In this document: in pieces, positions 42,430-51,800 of the stretch
How positions within the stretch are numbered: position 1 is the first letter of the stretch
Layout of the letters: each line of letters begins with the position of its first letter
Assembly (NCBI RefSeq): GCF_014640555.1
Contig: NZ_BMHE01000005.1
Span: 62,001-126,000, forward strand
Length of the DNA: 64,000 nt
Source: Paenibacillus marchantiophytorum
GTDB lineage: Bacteria > Bacillota > Bacilli > Paenibacillales > NBRC-103111
Direction: 5' to 3'
Position numbers and translations under genes: made by a program
Notes under the pieces: model-generated
Database searches by the model: none
The model's input: only the letters and a program-made list of their open reading frames with translations
What the model was told of the DNA's origin: nothing

Positions 42430-43785
42430 TCATTGTTGCAAACGTGCTTCCAATTCCGCTTTTTCCTTCTCATAACCCGGTTTTCCTAAGAGGGCAAACA
42501 TGTTCTTTTTGTAAGCTTCAACACCTGGTTGGTCAAAAGGATTCACACCCATCAAGTAACCGCTGATGCCGCATGCTTTTTCAAAGAAATAAACCATATA
42601 ACCGAAGGAGTAAGGTGTCATGTCCGGCAAAGTCACGATCAGGTTCGGAACGTGTCCGTCTGTGTGTGCCAGCATTGTGCCTTGGAACGCTTTTTTGTTC
42701 ACGAAATCCATCGTTTTCCCGCTCAGGAAGTTAAGCCCGTCCAGATCGTCCGCATCCGTACCAATGGTGATATGGTCTGCAACTTGATCCACTTGGATGA
42801 CCGTTTCGAACAGAATCCGGTTGCCATCCTGCACGAATTGGCCCATGGAGTGAAGATCCGTGGAGAAATCAACAGACGCAGGGTAAATCCCTTTGTAATC
42901 TTTTCCTTCGCTTTCCCCGAACAACTGCTTCCACCATTCCGATACGAAATGCAAGGACGGCTCATAGTTCACGAGGATTTCAATCGTTTTGCCTTTGCGA
43001 TACAGGGAGTTGCGAACGGCCGCATATTGGTACGCTTGGTTCTCGCTTAATTTGGGATTGGAGAATTCTTGCTGTGCATCTACCGCGCCTTTCATAATGG
43101 CTTCCACATCAATGCCCGCTGTCGCAATTGGCAGCAAACCAACAGCCGTAAGTACGGAATAACGTCCGCCTACATCATCCGGGATGACGAAAGTCTCGTA
43201 ACCTTCAGCGTTGGCAAGTGTTTTGAGCGCGCCTTTTTCTTGATCAGTAGTTGCGTAGATCCGCTTGCGTGCCGCTTCTTTGCCATATTTTTTCTCCAGA
43301 AGCTCACGGAAAATACGGAAAGCAATCGCTGGCTCCGTCGTCGTACCGGATTTGGAAATGACGTTGACGGAGAAATCCTTCCCTTCCAACAATTGAAGCA
43401 AGTGCGTCACATACGTAGAGCTGATATTATTCCCTACAAAATAAATCTCAGGCGTTTTACGTTTATCTTTTGGCAAAATGTTATAGAAAGAATGGGACAA
43501 CATCTCCAGCGCTGCGCGGGCTCCCAAATAGGAACCGCCAATGCCAATTACCACGAGTGCCTCGGAATCGGACTGAATTTGCTTGGCAGAAGCTTGAATG
43601 CGTGCAAACTCTTCACGGTTATAGTTCTCAGGAAGATCCACCCAACCTAGATAATCGGATCCTGCACCTGTTTTGTTATGTAGCTGTTCGTGGGCTAATT
43701 CCACTTGGGCTGACAAGTAATCAACCTCATGCTGGGATAGAAAAGATAATGCCTTGCTGTAATCGAACTGTAGTTTTTTGCTCAC
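42430..43785 (-). CDS. pgi: Glucose-6-phosphate isomerase
   Basis: Pgi interconverts glucose-6-phosphate and fructose-6-phosphate. About 451 residues from GTG 43785, since GGAGGCGAG lies just upstream and the protein then starts with the normal [12 protein letters not shown]; the frame is open further but without a start. Signatures: [35 protein letters not shown] and the catalytic EK/His region in [11 protein letters not shown] and [16 protein letters not shown]. The length matches the short Firmicute form. It is transcribed alone and divergently from the dehydrogenase-PilZ gene. Confidence 0.96.
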   Translation of the reverse strand: MSKKLQFDYSKALSFLSQHEVDYLSAQVELAHEQLHNKTGAGSDYLGWVDLPENYNREEFARIQASAKQIQSDSEALVVIGIGGSYLGARAALEMLSHSFYNILPKDKRKTPEIYFVGNNISSTYVTHLLQLLEGKDFSVNVISKSGTTTEPAIAFRIFRELLEKKYGKEAARKRIYATTDQEKGALKTLANAEGYETFVIPDDVGGRYSVLTAVGLLPIATAGIDVEAIMKGAVDAQQEFSNPKLSENQAYQYAAVRNSLYRKGKTIEILVNYEPSLHFVSEWWKQLFGESEGKDYKGIYPASVDFSTDLHSMGQFVQDGNRILFETVIQVDQVADHITIGTDADDLDGLNFLSGKTMDFVNKKAFQGTMLAHTDGHVPNLIVTLPDMTPYSFGYMVYFFEKACGISGYLMGVNPFDQPGVEAYKKNMFALLGKPGYEKEKAELEARLQQ

Positions 43786-43911
43786 TATGCTCGCCTCCAC
43801 CTCTATATTTTTCCTTTTCCTAGCATACTTATTTGCCTGTACAAATGCAAGTAAAGAAGGCATTCACAGGTTCTATTTCGCATGATAAAATGAACCTAGA
43901 GGTGAATGATC

Positions 43912-45207
43912 ATGAAACGTATCGGCTTTATTGGACTTGGCACAATGGGTAAACCCATGGCTGCTAACCTTATTCAAAAGGGTTTTAACGTAACGGTCTA
44001 TAATCGTACTGCTGAAAAAGCGGACGAGCTTGCTCGTCTTGGCGCTGAAGTCGCTCAGACCCCCGCTCAAGCTGCTCGCAGTTCGGATGTTTTGATTACA
44101 ATGCTTAGCAATGACGCTTCACTCCTGGAGATTTTCTACAGTGAGCAGGGCATTCTGAGTGGTATTCATCCCGCTCTCACGATTATTGACTCCAGCACCG
44201 TGTCCCCACAAACAAGTCAAAAGCTGGCGGAAGAATTATCAGCACATTTCGTTGATTTCCTCGACGCGCCTGTCACCGGCACCAAACCTGCCGCTGAAGC
44301 TGGTACGCTTACGTTCATGGTCGGCGGCAACCAAGAAGTGTTCGACGAGCAGCAAGACGTGTTCTCGGCTCTTGGCAGCAAAGCCCTATACCTCGGGCCT
44401 AGCGGCTCGGGTTCGAATGCCAAACTTGCCCACAACACGATGGTGGGTATTAACTTAGCCGGTTTAGCCGAAGGCTTATCCATAGCAACCAAAGCAGGCA
44501 TTAACCCTGCTCAATTCTTAGAGATTGTGCGCTCCGGCGGAGCGCACAGCAAGCAAGTCGAACTGAAAGCCGATAAAATTATCGATCGCGATTTCAGCAA
44601 TCAATTCTCCCTGAAGCTGATGCTGAAGGATCTTTTGCTCGCGCAGGAACTTACCAACAAGTTCCAGCTGCCTTCGCCGATGTTGAATTCGGCAACAACC
44701 TTGTTTCAGATGGGCCTGAGCAAAGGCCTTGGCGAAGAAGATTTGAGCGCCGTCATCCAGTGCTATGAGGACTGGATGGGTGTGAAGGTCACGAGATCAA
44801 GCGAAGCTGTTGTCGAGGCTGCTTCCGCTGCGGAGAAGCAGGCTTCGCCGCTTTCCGGCCGCGAACGTCGCCGGAACACCCGCGTGAAACTGGACATCAG
44901 CCTGAAGCTGTCCATCTACCAGTGGGAGCAGGAAGGCTCCTTCTCCGGCCAGAACATCGACGGCACGCTTTATGACTTGTCGGAAAGCGGCCTGCAAATC
45001 ACCTCGGCGGCACCGCTTGCGCCGGACATGTTCATCGTCATCCACTTCCCGCAGGAAGCGGAACTCCCGCCAATCACGGCTCGCGTGATTCGCATCGAAA
45101 CGCATGGCAGCAATTTCCGCTATGGCTGCATGCTTTCCGCTCTGCCGCCTTATGTGCGGATCAAGCTGGAGCAGTATATTGAGGATCATATCGAGTATGC
45201 TTTGTAA
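43912..45207 (+). CDS. Beta-hydroxyacid dehydrogenase fused to a PilZ domain
   Basis: About 431 residues from ATG 43912 (AGAGGTGA seven bases upstream; ATG 43906 is too close). Residues 1-292 form a complete 3-hydroxyisobutyrate-dehydrogenase-like enzyme: IGFIGLGTMGKPMAANL binds NAD(P), DAPVTGTKPAAEAG is the substrate motif, and the catalytic Lys is K171 in GSGSNAKLAHNTMVG. After a ~28-residue Ala/Glu linker, residues ~320-431 are a PilZ domain with RRNTR (RxxxR) and DLSESG (D-x-S-x-x-G), the two c-di-GMP-binding motifs. So both halves look active. The fusion suggests an oxidoreductase controlled by c-di-GMP, or a PilZ receptor with a redox input. The next gene is 100 bp away behind a terminator. 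Confidence 0.88.
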   Translation: MKRIGFIGLGTMGKPMAANLIQKGFNVTVYNRTAEKADELARLGAEVAQTPAQAARSSDVLITMLSNDASLLEIFYSEQGILSGIHPALTIIDSSTVSPQTSQKLAEELSAHFVDFLDAPVTGTKPAAEAGTLTFMVGGNQEVFDEQQDVFSALGSKALYLGPSGSGSNAKLAHNTMVGINLAGLAEGLSIATKAGINPAQFLEIVRSGGAHSKQVELKADKIIDRDFSNQFSLKLMLKDLLLAQELTNKFQLPSPMLNSATTLFQMGLSKGLGEEDLSAVIQCYEDWMGVKVTRSSEAVVEAASAAEKQASPLSGRERRRNTRVKLDISLKLSIYQWEQEGSFSGQNIDGTLYDLSESGLQITSAAPLAPDMFIVIHFPQEAELPPITARVIRIETHGSNFRYGCMLSALPPYVRIKLEQYIEDHIEYAL

Positions 45208-45235
45208 ATGAATAGCATGAACGTGCGTGAAGAAC

Positions 45236-45276
45236 ATGCCGTCTTTCCCTTAGGGAGAGGCGGCATTTTTTATTTT
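45236..45276 (+). terminator. Terminator after the dehydrogenase-PilZ gene
   Basis: ATGCCGTCTTTCCC pairs with GGGAGAGGCGGCAT, then TTTTTTATTTTT. Confidence 0.9.
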
Positions 45277-45309
45277 TACTCTGCTTAGGGTTACAAGGAG
45301 GAGTACCGG

Positions 45310-45984
45310 ATGAATTTTTATCAAGCGCATGAAATCTTTGTTCAGCATCATAAGGTGCGACGTTCGGGTGAGCGTCTGCGCCGATTGCAAGAAGGGCATG
45401 GTTATGCGGAAAAGTTATTCATGCAGCACATCTGGTGGCCGGTTGTTGGGCATTTTCGCTATCTGAATCCGGAATATGAAGTAAGGGACTTTCAAGACAA
45501 CACGCGGTTTGTTGACTTTGTTTATCTGCGGCCGCCCCATCGGATCTGTATCGAGATTGATGGGTTCGGCCCCCATGCCCGAGATATTGACCGAACTCGC
45601 TTCGGCGATAACCTGATGCGGCAGAACCAGTTGATGCTGGATAATTGGAAGGTTTTTCGCTTTTCCGTTGACGATATTACAGGACATCAACGGCGCTGTC
45701 AGCAGGTTACTTGGAACATGATGGGACGATGGTATGGCGATGATTGCGGTCGCGAGATGTGGTCGCTCACCAATCGAGAGAAAGAGATCACTCGGCTGGC
45801 TGCTAGCGCCGTCGACCCGCTTAATCCGCAAGCCGTGGCGGCACATCTAGGCATCCGCGTGGAACATGCACGCAAATGGCTTCGCAGCTTGCATGGGAAA
45901 GGAATTATCAAGCCTGCTAGCGGCGTACAGCGGGTTAGGTCTTATGTGCTCGCCCCCTCGGGGCGGGAATGGTCGGAATTTTGA
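45310..45984 (+). CDS. Vsr/DUF559-like nuclease domain with C-terminal helix-turn-helix
   Basis: A 224-residue protein. Residues ~55-125 match the PD-(D/E)xK fold of Vsr/DUF559 endonucleases: TRFVDFVYLRPP supplies the first Asp, ICIEIDGFGPHARD the E-x-D pair, and RFGDNLMRQNQLMLDNWKVFRFSVDDI is the usual helix and strand. Residues ~150-224 form a winged-helix-like domain (LTNREKEITRLAAS, AVAAHLGIRVEHARKWLRSLHGKGII). No methyltransferase or repair partner is adjacent. The architecture could be a site-specific nuclease or a regulator built on a nuclease fold. AGGAGGAG precedes the ATG. Confidence 0.75.
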   Translation: MNFYQAHEIFVQHHKVRRSGERLRRLQEGHGYAEKLFMQHIWWPVVGHFRYLNPEYEVRDFQDNTRFVDFVYLRPPHRICIEIDGFGPHARDIDRTRFGDNLMRQNQLMLDNWKVFRFSVDDITGHQRRCQQVTWNMMGRWYGDDCGREMWSLTNREKEITRLAASAVDPLNPQAVAAHLGIRVEHARKWLRSLHGKGIIKPASGVQRVRSYVLAPSGREWSEF

Positions 45985-46053
45985 TTGGAGTTGGCGCGGG
46001 GTGGTGGTGAGTCGTAGGCCGTTGGTGGCGCTGGCTGGTTGGTTGGTTGCTGA

Positions 46054-46247
46054 GAATAGCAGTCTTTGGAGACTTCTATGTGGGGAAAAATACGGTTTGA
46101 AGAGAGAATAGAAGCCTCTGGGGACTTCTATATATTAGAATACTGGCTGAATCTAGGGAATCCGAGCCAATAAGAGTCTTTTACGTCTTCTATTCACCTC
46201 TAATGAAGAGAATTCGCACAAATAAGAGCCCCTGAAGGCTCTTATTT
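46054..46247. repeat. Four-module palindromic intergenic element, copy H
   Basis: AATAGAAGCC/ATAAGAGCC-type modules begin at about 46054, 46106, 46169 and 46220 (spacings 52, 63, 51). The last module is a near-perfect hairpin and lies 10 bp after the endolysin stop codon, so it may also end the tail-operon transcript. A G-rich stretch precedes the element (45995-46050), as at 31300. Confidence 0.85.
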
Positions 46248-46256
46248 GTGTTTCCT

Positions 46257-46844
46257 TTACGCTTCCAGTTGGCCCGAAGCCTTACGAAGTTCATCCGCTA
46301 GTCGATGGAATTCTTCCCTAGCTTCTACATCCTCTGTGCTCATCCAAGCGGCCGATAGAAAATGAATAATCTTGTTCGCATCATCCGCGCTCATCATATA
46401 TTCCCCCTTTTCCTCCAACTGATCAAAACGAGCGAGATCACTTCCTTCTATGATTTGAATAAGCTTGTCCGCATACTTGGGATCTGTCGCGTATCCTGCA
46501 CGCTGTAATTCCTTGCTTGCAATTTGGTAATTGCGTTCATTCAAAACATTCTTGTAGCGTAGATTCTGCGAAAGCAAAAGCGAATGATCGCGTATGCTAT
46601 CCGCCCAGCACTCGTACACCCTAAAACCATCAACAATTCGCACCCACTTGCCATTAATGAACTCCTGCGTCGCTTGCTGCTGCCCGCTCCCTTTGATGCC
46701 AAACAAATTATTTCCAGGAGCCGAGCGCCCCCAGCCGCTTTCCAAAATCGCCTGCGCGATCGTCACACTCGCCAAAATCCCATACGCCAGCATATCCGCT
46801 TGCGCCGCAGGCGCCACTTGATCAATAAAACTTTCCTTGCTCAT
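46257..46844 (-). CDS. Endolysin: glucosaminidase (GH73) type
   Basis: A 195-residue peptidoglycan hydrolase without signal peptide. The N-terminal ~140 residues are the FlgJ/GH73 glucosaminidase domain: SVTIAQAILESGWGRSAPG with the catalytic Glu, NNLFGIKGSG, FRVYECWADSIRDHSLLLSQN and AGYATDPKYADKLIQIIE. The last 50 residues are helical and may be a targeting tail. Its ATG overlaps the holin stop in ATGA. Released through the holin, it would lyse the producer cell. Last gene of the tail operon. Confidence 0.9.
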   Translation of the reverse strand: MSKESFIDQVAPAAQADMLAYGILASVTIAQAILESGWGRSAPGNNLFGIKGSGQQQATQEFINGKWVRIVDGFRVYECWADSIRDHSLLLSQNLRYKNVLNERNYQIASKELQRAGYATDPKYADKLIQIIEGSDLARFDQLEEKGEYMMSADDANKIIHFLSAAWMSTEDVEAREEFHRLADELRKASGQLEA

Positions 46845-47239
46845 AGCCCCTCCCCTTTGCTGCGTAGTATTTGAATCATCTGTTTAAGAAAGTTCGGCAG
46901 CGGAAGGCCCAACCGCCCATAATTCTCCGTAATGGAAATCAACTCATTGGCTAAATAAAAATAAATCGCCGCCGTCATCATCAGCTCCGTATCAAACAGC
47001 AGATCCATCCGATGCGCCAGCATAATGACCAGCAGCATCAACCCTTTGCGCGCGAGTCCCCAAAAGCCGACCTGGCTATTCAGTCCGCGTTGTTCCTTCA
47101 TCGAAGCAGCCATCCCCGTCAAATAATCAACGAGAATCGCCATCAGAAACAGGGCCATCAACTCATTCCAACCGCCGAATGCGTACGTTAACATCGTCCC
47201 AAACACGGCTGAAATCATATTAAAATTGATTTGATTCAT
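46841..47239 (-). CDS. Phage holin, holin-4 / TcdE-like family
   Basis: A 132-residue membrane protein with three to four helices (MISAVFGTMLTYAFGGWNELMALFLMAIL in two stretches, GLMLLVIMLAHRMDLLF, AAIYFYLANELISI). The LVDYLTGMAAS segment and the C-terminal ENYGRLGLPLPNFLKQMI are typical of toxin-secretion/phage-lysis holins. It makes membrane holes that let the endolysin reach the wall. Placed directly before the endolysin, it completes a lysis cassette. Confidence 0.92.
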   Translation of the reverse strand: MNQINFNMISAVFGTMLTYAFGGWNELMALFLMAILVDYLTGMAASMKEQRGLNSQVGFWGLARKGLMLLVIMLAHRMDLLFDTELMMTAAIYFYLANELISITENYGRLGLPLPNFLKQMIQILRSKGEGL

Positions 47240-47315
47240 GTGTAGTTGCTCCTTTCTTTATTAGGTGGAGAAAGGCCACCGAGATTGTAGGTTCTGGGTA
47301 GCCTTTCGCAAATAA

Positions 47316-47852
47316 TTACCATGTAATTGATGAGATTTCTTCTTCAGTTTGTGCTTCTGAAAGTGCTGTTTTTAGCTCCCAGTACTTGCTGATGTTGACG
47401 TTTTTGTGGGCTAGCCCATCAGCGTTGAGGGTTTTGAATTGTTCGAATGAGTGTGGCTGTGGCATGCCGGAGGCTTTCCACAGGATGGGTTCGGTCGCTA
47501 TGCCAGCGGCGATTGCGTTTAGCGTGCTGTTGAGATTTGTTTGGGCTTCGTAGTCATAGTCGTAGGTGTGTTCGCTGCCGAGAGCTTTTGACTTGAATCC
47601 GCTTAGGATTGTTGTGTTGCATTTGGAGTTGAGTTCTTCAGTCTTTGATTGCTTCGAATGTGACAAAACTTGCTCCGGAGTTGGCTGCATCGCTTCCCAT
47701 GCGGATTGGAGTTGCTCGGGAGTTGGCTCGGGAGATTCTAGGTTCCATTTTGCGATGTATGGGCCGTTTCCGTCTGAGTCGTCTTGGACGATGAAGTCGG
47801 CTAGGGGATTGGCTTGTGGGTGTAGATGCATGATTGCTTGTGGTATGTTCAT
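47316..47852 (-). CDS. XkdW-like protein with DUF4376-like C-terminus
   Basis: About 178 residues from ATG 47852, preceded by AAGGAGGA. The first ~55 residues resemble PBSX XkdW (AIMHLHPQANPLADFIVQDD, YIAKWN). The C-terminal ~100 residues resemble DUF4376 (YDYDYEAQTNLNSTLNAIAAG), common next to tail-fibre genes. Such proteins are thought to be fibre-associated or fibre-assembly factors. Its position right after the large fibre gene fits that role. Function not established. Confidence 0.7.
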   Translation of the reverse strand: MNIPQAIMHLHPQANPLADFIVQDDSDGNGPYIAKWNLESPEPTPEQLQSAWEAMQPTPEQVLSHSKQSKTEELNSKCNTTILSGFKSKALGSEHTYDYDYEAQTNLNSTLNAIAAGIATEPILWKASGMPQPHSFEQFKTLNADGLAHKNVNISKYWELKTALSEAQTEEEISSITW

Positions 47853-47865
47853 GGGGGTTCCTCCT

Positions 47866-50800
47866 TTATGCGATACGTGTTCCTGTGAATGTTTGGAAAA
47901 CTGTCTGTGATGCATCGGCTACGACAGCATTTGAACAATAGAAGTACACATTTACCATATCACCTGCGTTAAGTTTTACTGTTTGAGTCATCCCAATTTG
48001 ATACGATGTAACACTAGCTACTGTCCCAAATTGATTTGGCCTAAAACCTTCTGTACCATTTATATATAAAGACATGTAAGCATTACTATTTGCAGGCATG
48101 GAATTTATCCGCAAATTTGCTGTAAATAAGTATAATCCGCTATCTTTAGCTATAAATGTAGATGTTGCTAAAGTGAATTCCGATTTGTTATCGTAAAAAG
48201 TAGCCTGAGAATAATTTACTTTTGTAATGGTTGACGCTGAGAAAACTTGGTTTGAAGCTCCTGTTTGATATGCAAGGAATGCGCTTCTATTTGCTTGTGT
48301 GTTATCTCCCCAAGGATTAAGAATTGCGCTGCGGATCGCAGCTCCTGTTCCAAGACTTTCTAAACCAGACGGCTGAGAATTAATTTTAACAATTTCTCCC
48401 CCTAAAGTAGAAGCGAGGCTAAAGTTATTATTAGTGCCAGAATTCAAATCGCTGATAAGTTTACCTAAATTAGCTAAAATGGCATAATTTCTATTAGATA
48501 TTACAGTTTGAACAACATACATCATGCCAGTATTCATTTGTATACCAATTTGTGTTGGTGCTGATGAAACAATAGCACAGCCAGAAACAATAACCCTAGA
48601 ACTGTTATTTGCTGAAATTGCTGTTCCCGTTGTAGTTGTTATGTTAAAACCTGATAAGACTAATTCAATGGTGTTGTTAATAATACTGTAAAATTGAGAT
48701 ACATTAGCACCGCTATTAGATGATATTAGTAATTTTCCTTGACCGACAAAGCCGTTAATAATAATTGATTCAGCATAAGTTCCTGCTGCTACATTCACGG
48801 TAACAAAGTGGTTTATAACTTGTGGAATTTGATTAATAGCAAATTGGATAGTCTTATATGGTTTTACTGCGCTTCCGTCCCCATTATCTGCACCATTTGT
48901 AGCATCCACATATAACGTCATATTTGCCGTAGTTTTTTGCGGCACATTATATATTTGTCTAGCTAGAATCTCATTAGCACTAATTCGTGCGTCTTGGTCT
49001 GCTTGATTAATTGCTAATGTATCAACAACGGTTTTTAAGTTGCTTGCTGCTTCTCCAGAAACTCCTGTTATTGGAGCAGACAATAGATGTTGGTCAAGGG
49101 CAATATATGATATTTCGTATGTTGCTGTTGGGTCGTAGGCACTCGGTATTTTTTGTGCATAACCGTACCCTAATTGTTCTATCGTTGCTGTTCCTACAGG
49201 TCTTGATCCGATAAACCAAGCGTCATCACGCCCATTTTTGTAAACTCTTAACAACCTACTGTTTCTATATTTAAGTGGTGACGACAGTGTGTTAATTTGG
49301 TTAAAGCCAACAGATATAAAAGAAGCATCTACTTTTTCTCGCACTATAACCCCTTGCCCTACTTCAATCTGATTCAATCCCTCATGCAAAGACATTCCTG
49401 CATCTACTTGGATTTCTTCAAATGTTGGTGTAGCTAGTTGATAGGTTAGTTTGTAAGGTGTGTACTTATTCGTATTTATGGATGTTGGTAGTACATTCGT
49501 GTAAAATGCAGGGTTGTTAATAACGTTATTAGCCTGTATCCAACCTTTTGTTCCTGTCCCATTGTATGTCCCAGTTACAGGTTGCCCCCATTCAAACATC
49601 TTCCAACCATAGAAATACGCTTGTATCTCTTGCACTGATGGAGGATAGCCATTTCCCCACCCTGTATCAGCATTAGCTAAATCGATGTAGAGCGTGTCGT
49701 TACTCCAAATGTAAAAATTATCAATGACTCCTGAACCGTAAGGTGTGTCTGTTGTTTCCGATACTGTTTTGCCATCGAACTTAACCATTTTTGCATTATT
49801 GGCACTCAAATTTGCATTTGAAAGTGGCAATCCCACTCTACCAAATGTAGCATTGGGTACACCATTAGTTATCCAACCCAAACTACCATCTAGCACCATA
49901 TCCTTAAATCGCTTCTCAACAAAGTATTTGCCATCACGTTTAAACAACGTGTCATAGACCGTCCCATCTACGGATGAAGCTAACTGTACGTTAGGAAAGG
50001 CAAGCATATCGTCATTACGTGGCTTGAATGGTTTAGCTGTTGCTCCAAGGTTTAGTATAGGGTTAGAGAAAATGTACGCTGAACCTGTTCCGTAAACATA
50101 CGTAGCGGTATTCGTTTCATCTGTGAAGCTAATTAATGATGTCGCAATCACACGTAAAATAGTTGCATTACTAGGCATTGTTAACACTCTACTTGTATTG
50201 CCTGATATTACATTCCTGACAAGTGAAGTGCCTGTTATGTCGAGTATTACAATTCGCATGTATGAAGTTGATGGATTAGTCAATGTGTACTGTTGCCCAG
50301 AAATTACGGGTACTTCGTAGTACGTACTTAGTTCACCTGTTGACCCACTGGCATTTAAATTTATCGAGTAAGGATTCGTAATAGTTGCGACACCACCAGT
50401 GCCATTGTTAACCGTCCATTCGTTAAACGTAGGCAATAAATTCTCCCCATACTTAATTACATAAGGTGCATTGATATGCTTTACATCATCTACGTATGGA
50501 TATTTAGCTGCAAGTTGATCGACTGTTAACGTCGTCAAGTTACCATATTCTATTGCTGTAACTTCGTATAGTCGGAGACCGTCCATATAACCCGTTGCCG
50601 TACCTGTAGAGGTACCCCCGAATACTACTGAACATACTCCACCTGTAGCCGCTGATCCTGTAAATGACGTCACAAGCGTTTGCCATTGGTTCAGCTTTGA
50701 AGAATCAAACGTTTTTAAAGATGTGCCTATGTTAGCTCCTAGACTATTTTGTTGAACACTTAATGCCATAACCGCACCGGACGTAGCTGTCATATAAGCA

Positions 50801-51231
50801 TCCATTAAAGCCACATAATATCGTCCCGATACGAGAGCAAAATTATTTTTGTAGGCAAAGCTTGTAGAAACGGATTGGGCAGTCTTAAAGGAGTTTGTTC
50901 CATACTTTTTAATGGTGGAATCAAGTGTTACGGTTCCTGCTCTAAAGAATGGCGTAAGATCCTCACAATTACCATCACGCCCCAACAAGTTAACCAAAGT
51001 GCGCCCACGAATGTTTATCCCATTAAACGGCGCCCCTTTCGGAGCCGTAACAACCTGCAAACCATTCACCAAATTCACCGCCATAGGCGCCGAATCAGCC
51101 AACTGCCCCCCAACCTGAGAATCAATCCGATCCCAGTTGTCATTCAACATCGTGTTAATATCAAACGTGTCATTTCCATCCGTAGACGGGTTCTTCTTAT
51201 AAAGCCCCATGTTCGTTGTCGAGCTCGGCAT
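47866..51231 (-). CDS. Large tail fibre / receptor-binding protein with C1q-like tip
   Basis: A 1121-residue mosaic. The N-terminus (NMGLYKKNPSTDGNDTFDIN, MLNDNWDRID) is of the XkdV type that attaches to the baseplate. The middle has beta-sandwich, carbohydrate-module-like segments. Residues ~790-950 resemble a right-handed beta-helix (YVDATNGADNGDGSAVKPYK, VNVAAGTYAESIIING). The last ~130 residues are a C1q/TNF-like trimer head (SGLYLFTANLRINS, SAYLxxNG-type repeats). The gene is distinctly AT-rich compared with its neighbours, so most of it was probably exchanged by recombination. It should decide which cells the particle kills. Confidence 0.82.
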   Translation of the reverse strand: MPSSTTNMGLYKKNPSTDGNDTFDINTMLNDNWDRIDSQVGGQLADSAPMAVNLVNGLQVVTAPKGAPFNGINIRGRTLVNLLGRDGNCEDLTPFFRAGTVTLDSTIKKYGTNSFKTAQSVSTSFAYKNNFALVSGRYYVALMDAYMTATSGAVMALSVQQNSLGANIGTSLKTFDSSKLNQWQTLVTSFTGSAATGGVCSVVFGGTSTGTATGYMDGLRLYEVTAIEYGNLTTLTVDQLAAKYPYVDDVKHINAPYVIKYGENLLPTFNEWTVNNGTGGVATITNPYSINLNASGSTGELSTYYEVPVISGQQYTLTNPSTSYMRIVILDITGTSLVRNVISGNTSRVLTMPSNATILRVIATSLISFTDETNTATYVYGTGSAYIFSNPILNLGATAKPFKPRNDDMLAFPNVQLASSVDGTVYDTLFKRDGKYFVEKRFKDMVLDGSLGWITNGVPNATFGRVGLPLSNANLSANNAKMVKFDGKTVSETTDTPYGSGVIDNFYIWSNDTLYIDLANADTGWGNGYPPSVQEIQAYFYGWKMFEWGQPVTGTYNGTGTKGWIQANNVINNPAFYTNVLPTSINTNKYTPYKLTYQLATPTFEEIQVDAGMSLHEGLNQIEVGQGVIVREKVDASFISVGFNQINTLSSPLKYRNSRLLRVYKNGRDDAWFIGSRPVGTATIEQLGYGYAQKIPSAYDPTATYEISYIALDQHLLSAPITGVSGEAASNLKTVVDTLAINQADQDARISANEILARQIYNVPQKTTANMTLYVDATNGADNGDGSAVKPYKTIQFAINQIPQVINHFVTVNVAAGTYAESIIINGFVGQGKLLISSNSGANVSQFYSIINNTIELVLSGFNITTTTGTAISANNSSRVIVSGCAIVSSAPTQIGIQMNTGMMYVVQTVISNRNYAILANLGKLISDLNSGTNNNFSLASTLGGEIVKINSQPSGLESLGTGAAIRSAILNPWGDNTQANRSAFLAYQTGASNQVFSASTITKVNYSQATFYDNKSEFTLATSTFIAKDSGLYLFTANLRINSMPANSNAYMSLYINGTEGFRPNQFGTVASVTSYQIGMTQTVKLNAGDMVNVYFYCSNAVVADASQTVFQTFTGTRIA

Positions 51232-51248
51232 ATGCGTTTCCCTCCAGG

Positions 51249-51800
51249 TTAAACGGGGATGAATGGCGCGAAATCGGTCATTTTCCTCGTTTGAATTTGA
51301 TTGATGGTCATCGTTTGGTGCAGCTGATTGAGCAAGAAGTATTTGTACTGGTACACGACTTGCAAATGTGCCGGTTTGATCTCGTCGATCGCCGCTTTCA
51401 GATCGCCAAGATTCGGCGGCGTGCCGAGCGCGTCCACGAACCGCACGGTGAACTGATACGCAGCCGGCTGCTGCGTCACTTGGACCGCGCCGCGACTGTA
51501 CGCGCTAGCCACGCTCTCGATCAGCTCGACGGTAACGGTCCCAACGCCGCGCAGCTTGGCGTTGATGACCGACCGACGCTGATCGTCGGGCTTGCCCGGC
51601 ACCGGCGCGATGCCGAGCTCGGCTTCCCAAGCGTCGAGCCCCCACGTGGCGGAGCCGACGAAGAACTGCGCGAGTATCTCCTCCAGGGAGACACGTACAA
51701 GATCAAGCTCCGCGCCCTGCGCTTGCAGAATGCCATCCATGATCCGCGAGGTCTCATAATAGCGGGGCAAATATCCCTTCATCCTGTTGCTACTACTCAC
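51249..51800 (-). CDS. xkdU: Baseplate protein, XkdU / DUF2313 (YmfQ) family
   Basis: A 183-residue baseplate protein of the gpI/YmfQ type (MKGYLPRYYETSRIMDGILQ, WGLDAWEAELGI, QRRSVINAKLRGVG, EIKPAHLQVVYQY). It usually links baseplate wedges to the fibre. Its ATG overlaps the xkdT stop. The next gene is the fibre, matching the PBSX order. Confidence 0.88.
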   Translation of the reverse strand: MSSSNRMKGYLPRYYETSRIMDGILQAQGAELDLVRVSLEEILAQFFVGSATWGLDAWEAELGIAPVPGKPDDQRRSVINAKLRGVGTVTVELIESVASAYSRGAVQVTQQPAAYQFTVRFVDALGTPPNLGDLKAAIDEIKPAHLQVVYQYKYFLLNQLHQTMTINQIQTRKMTDFAPFIPV

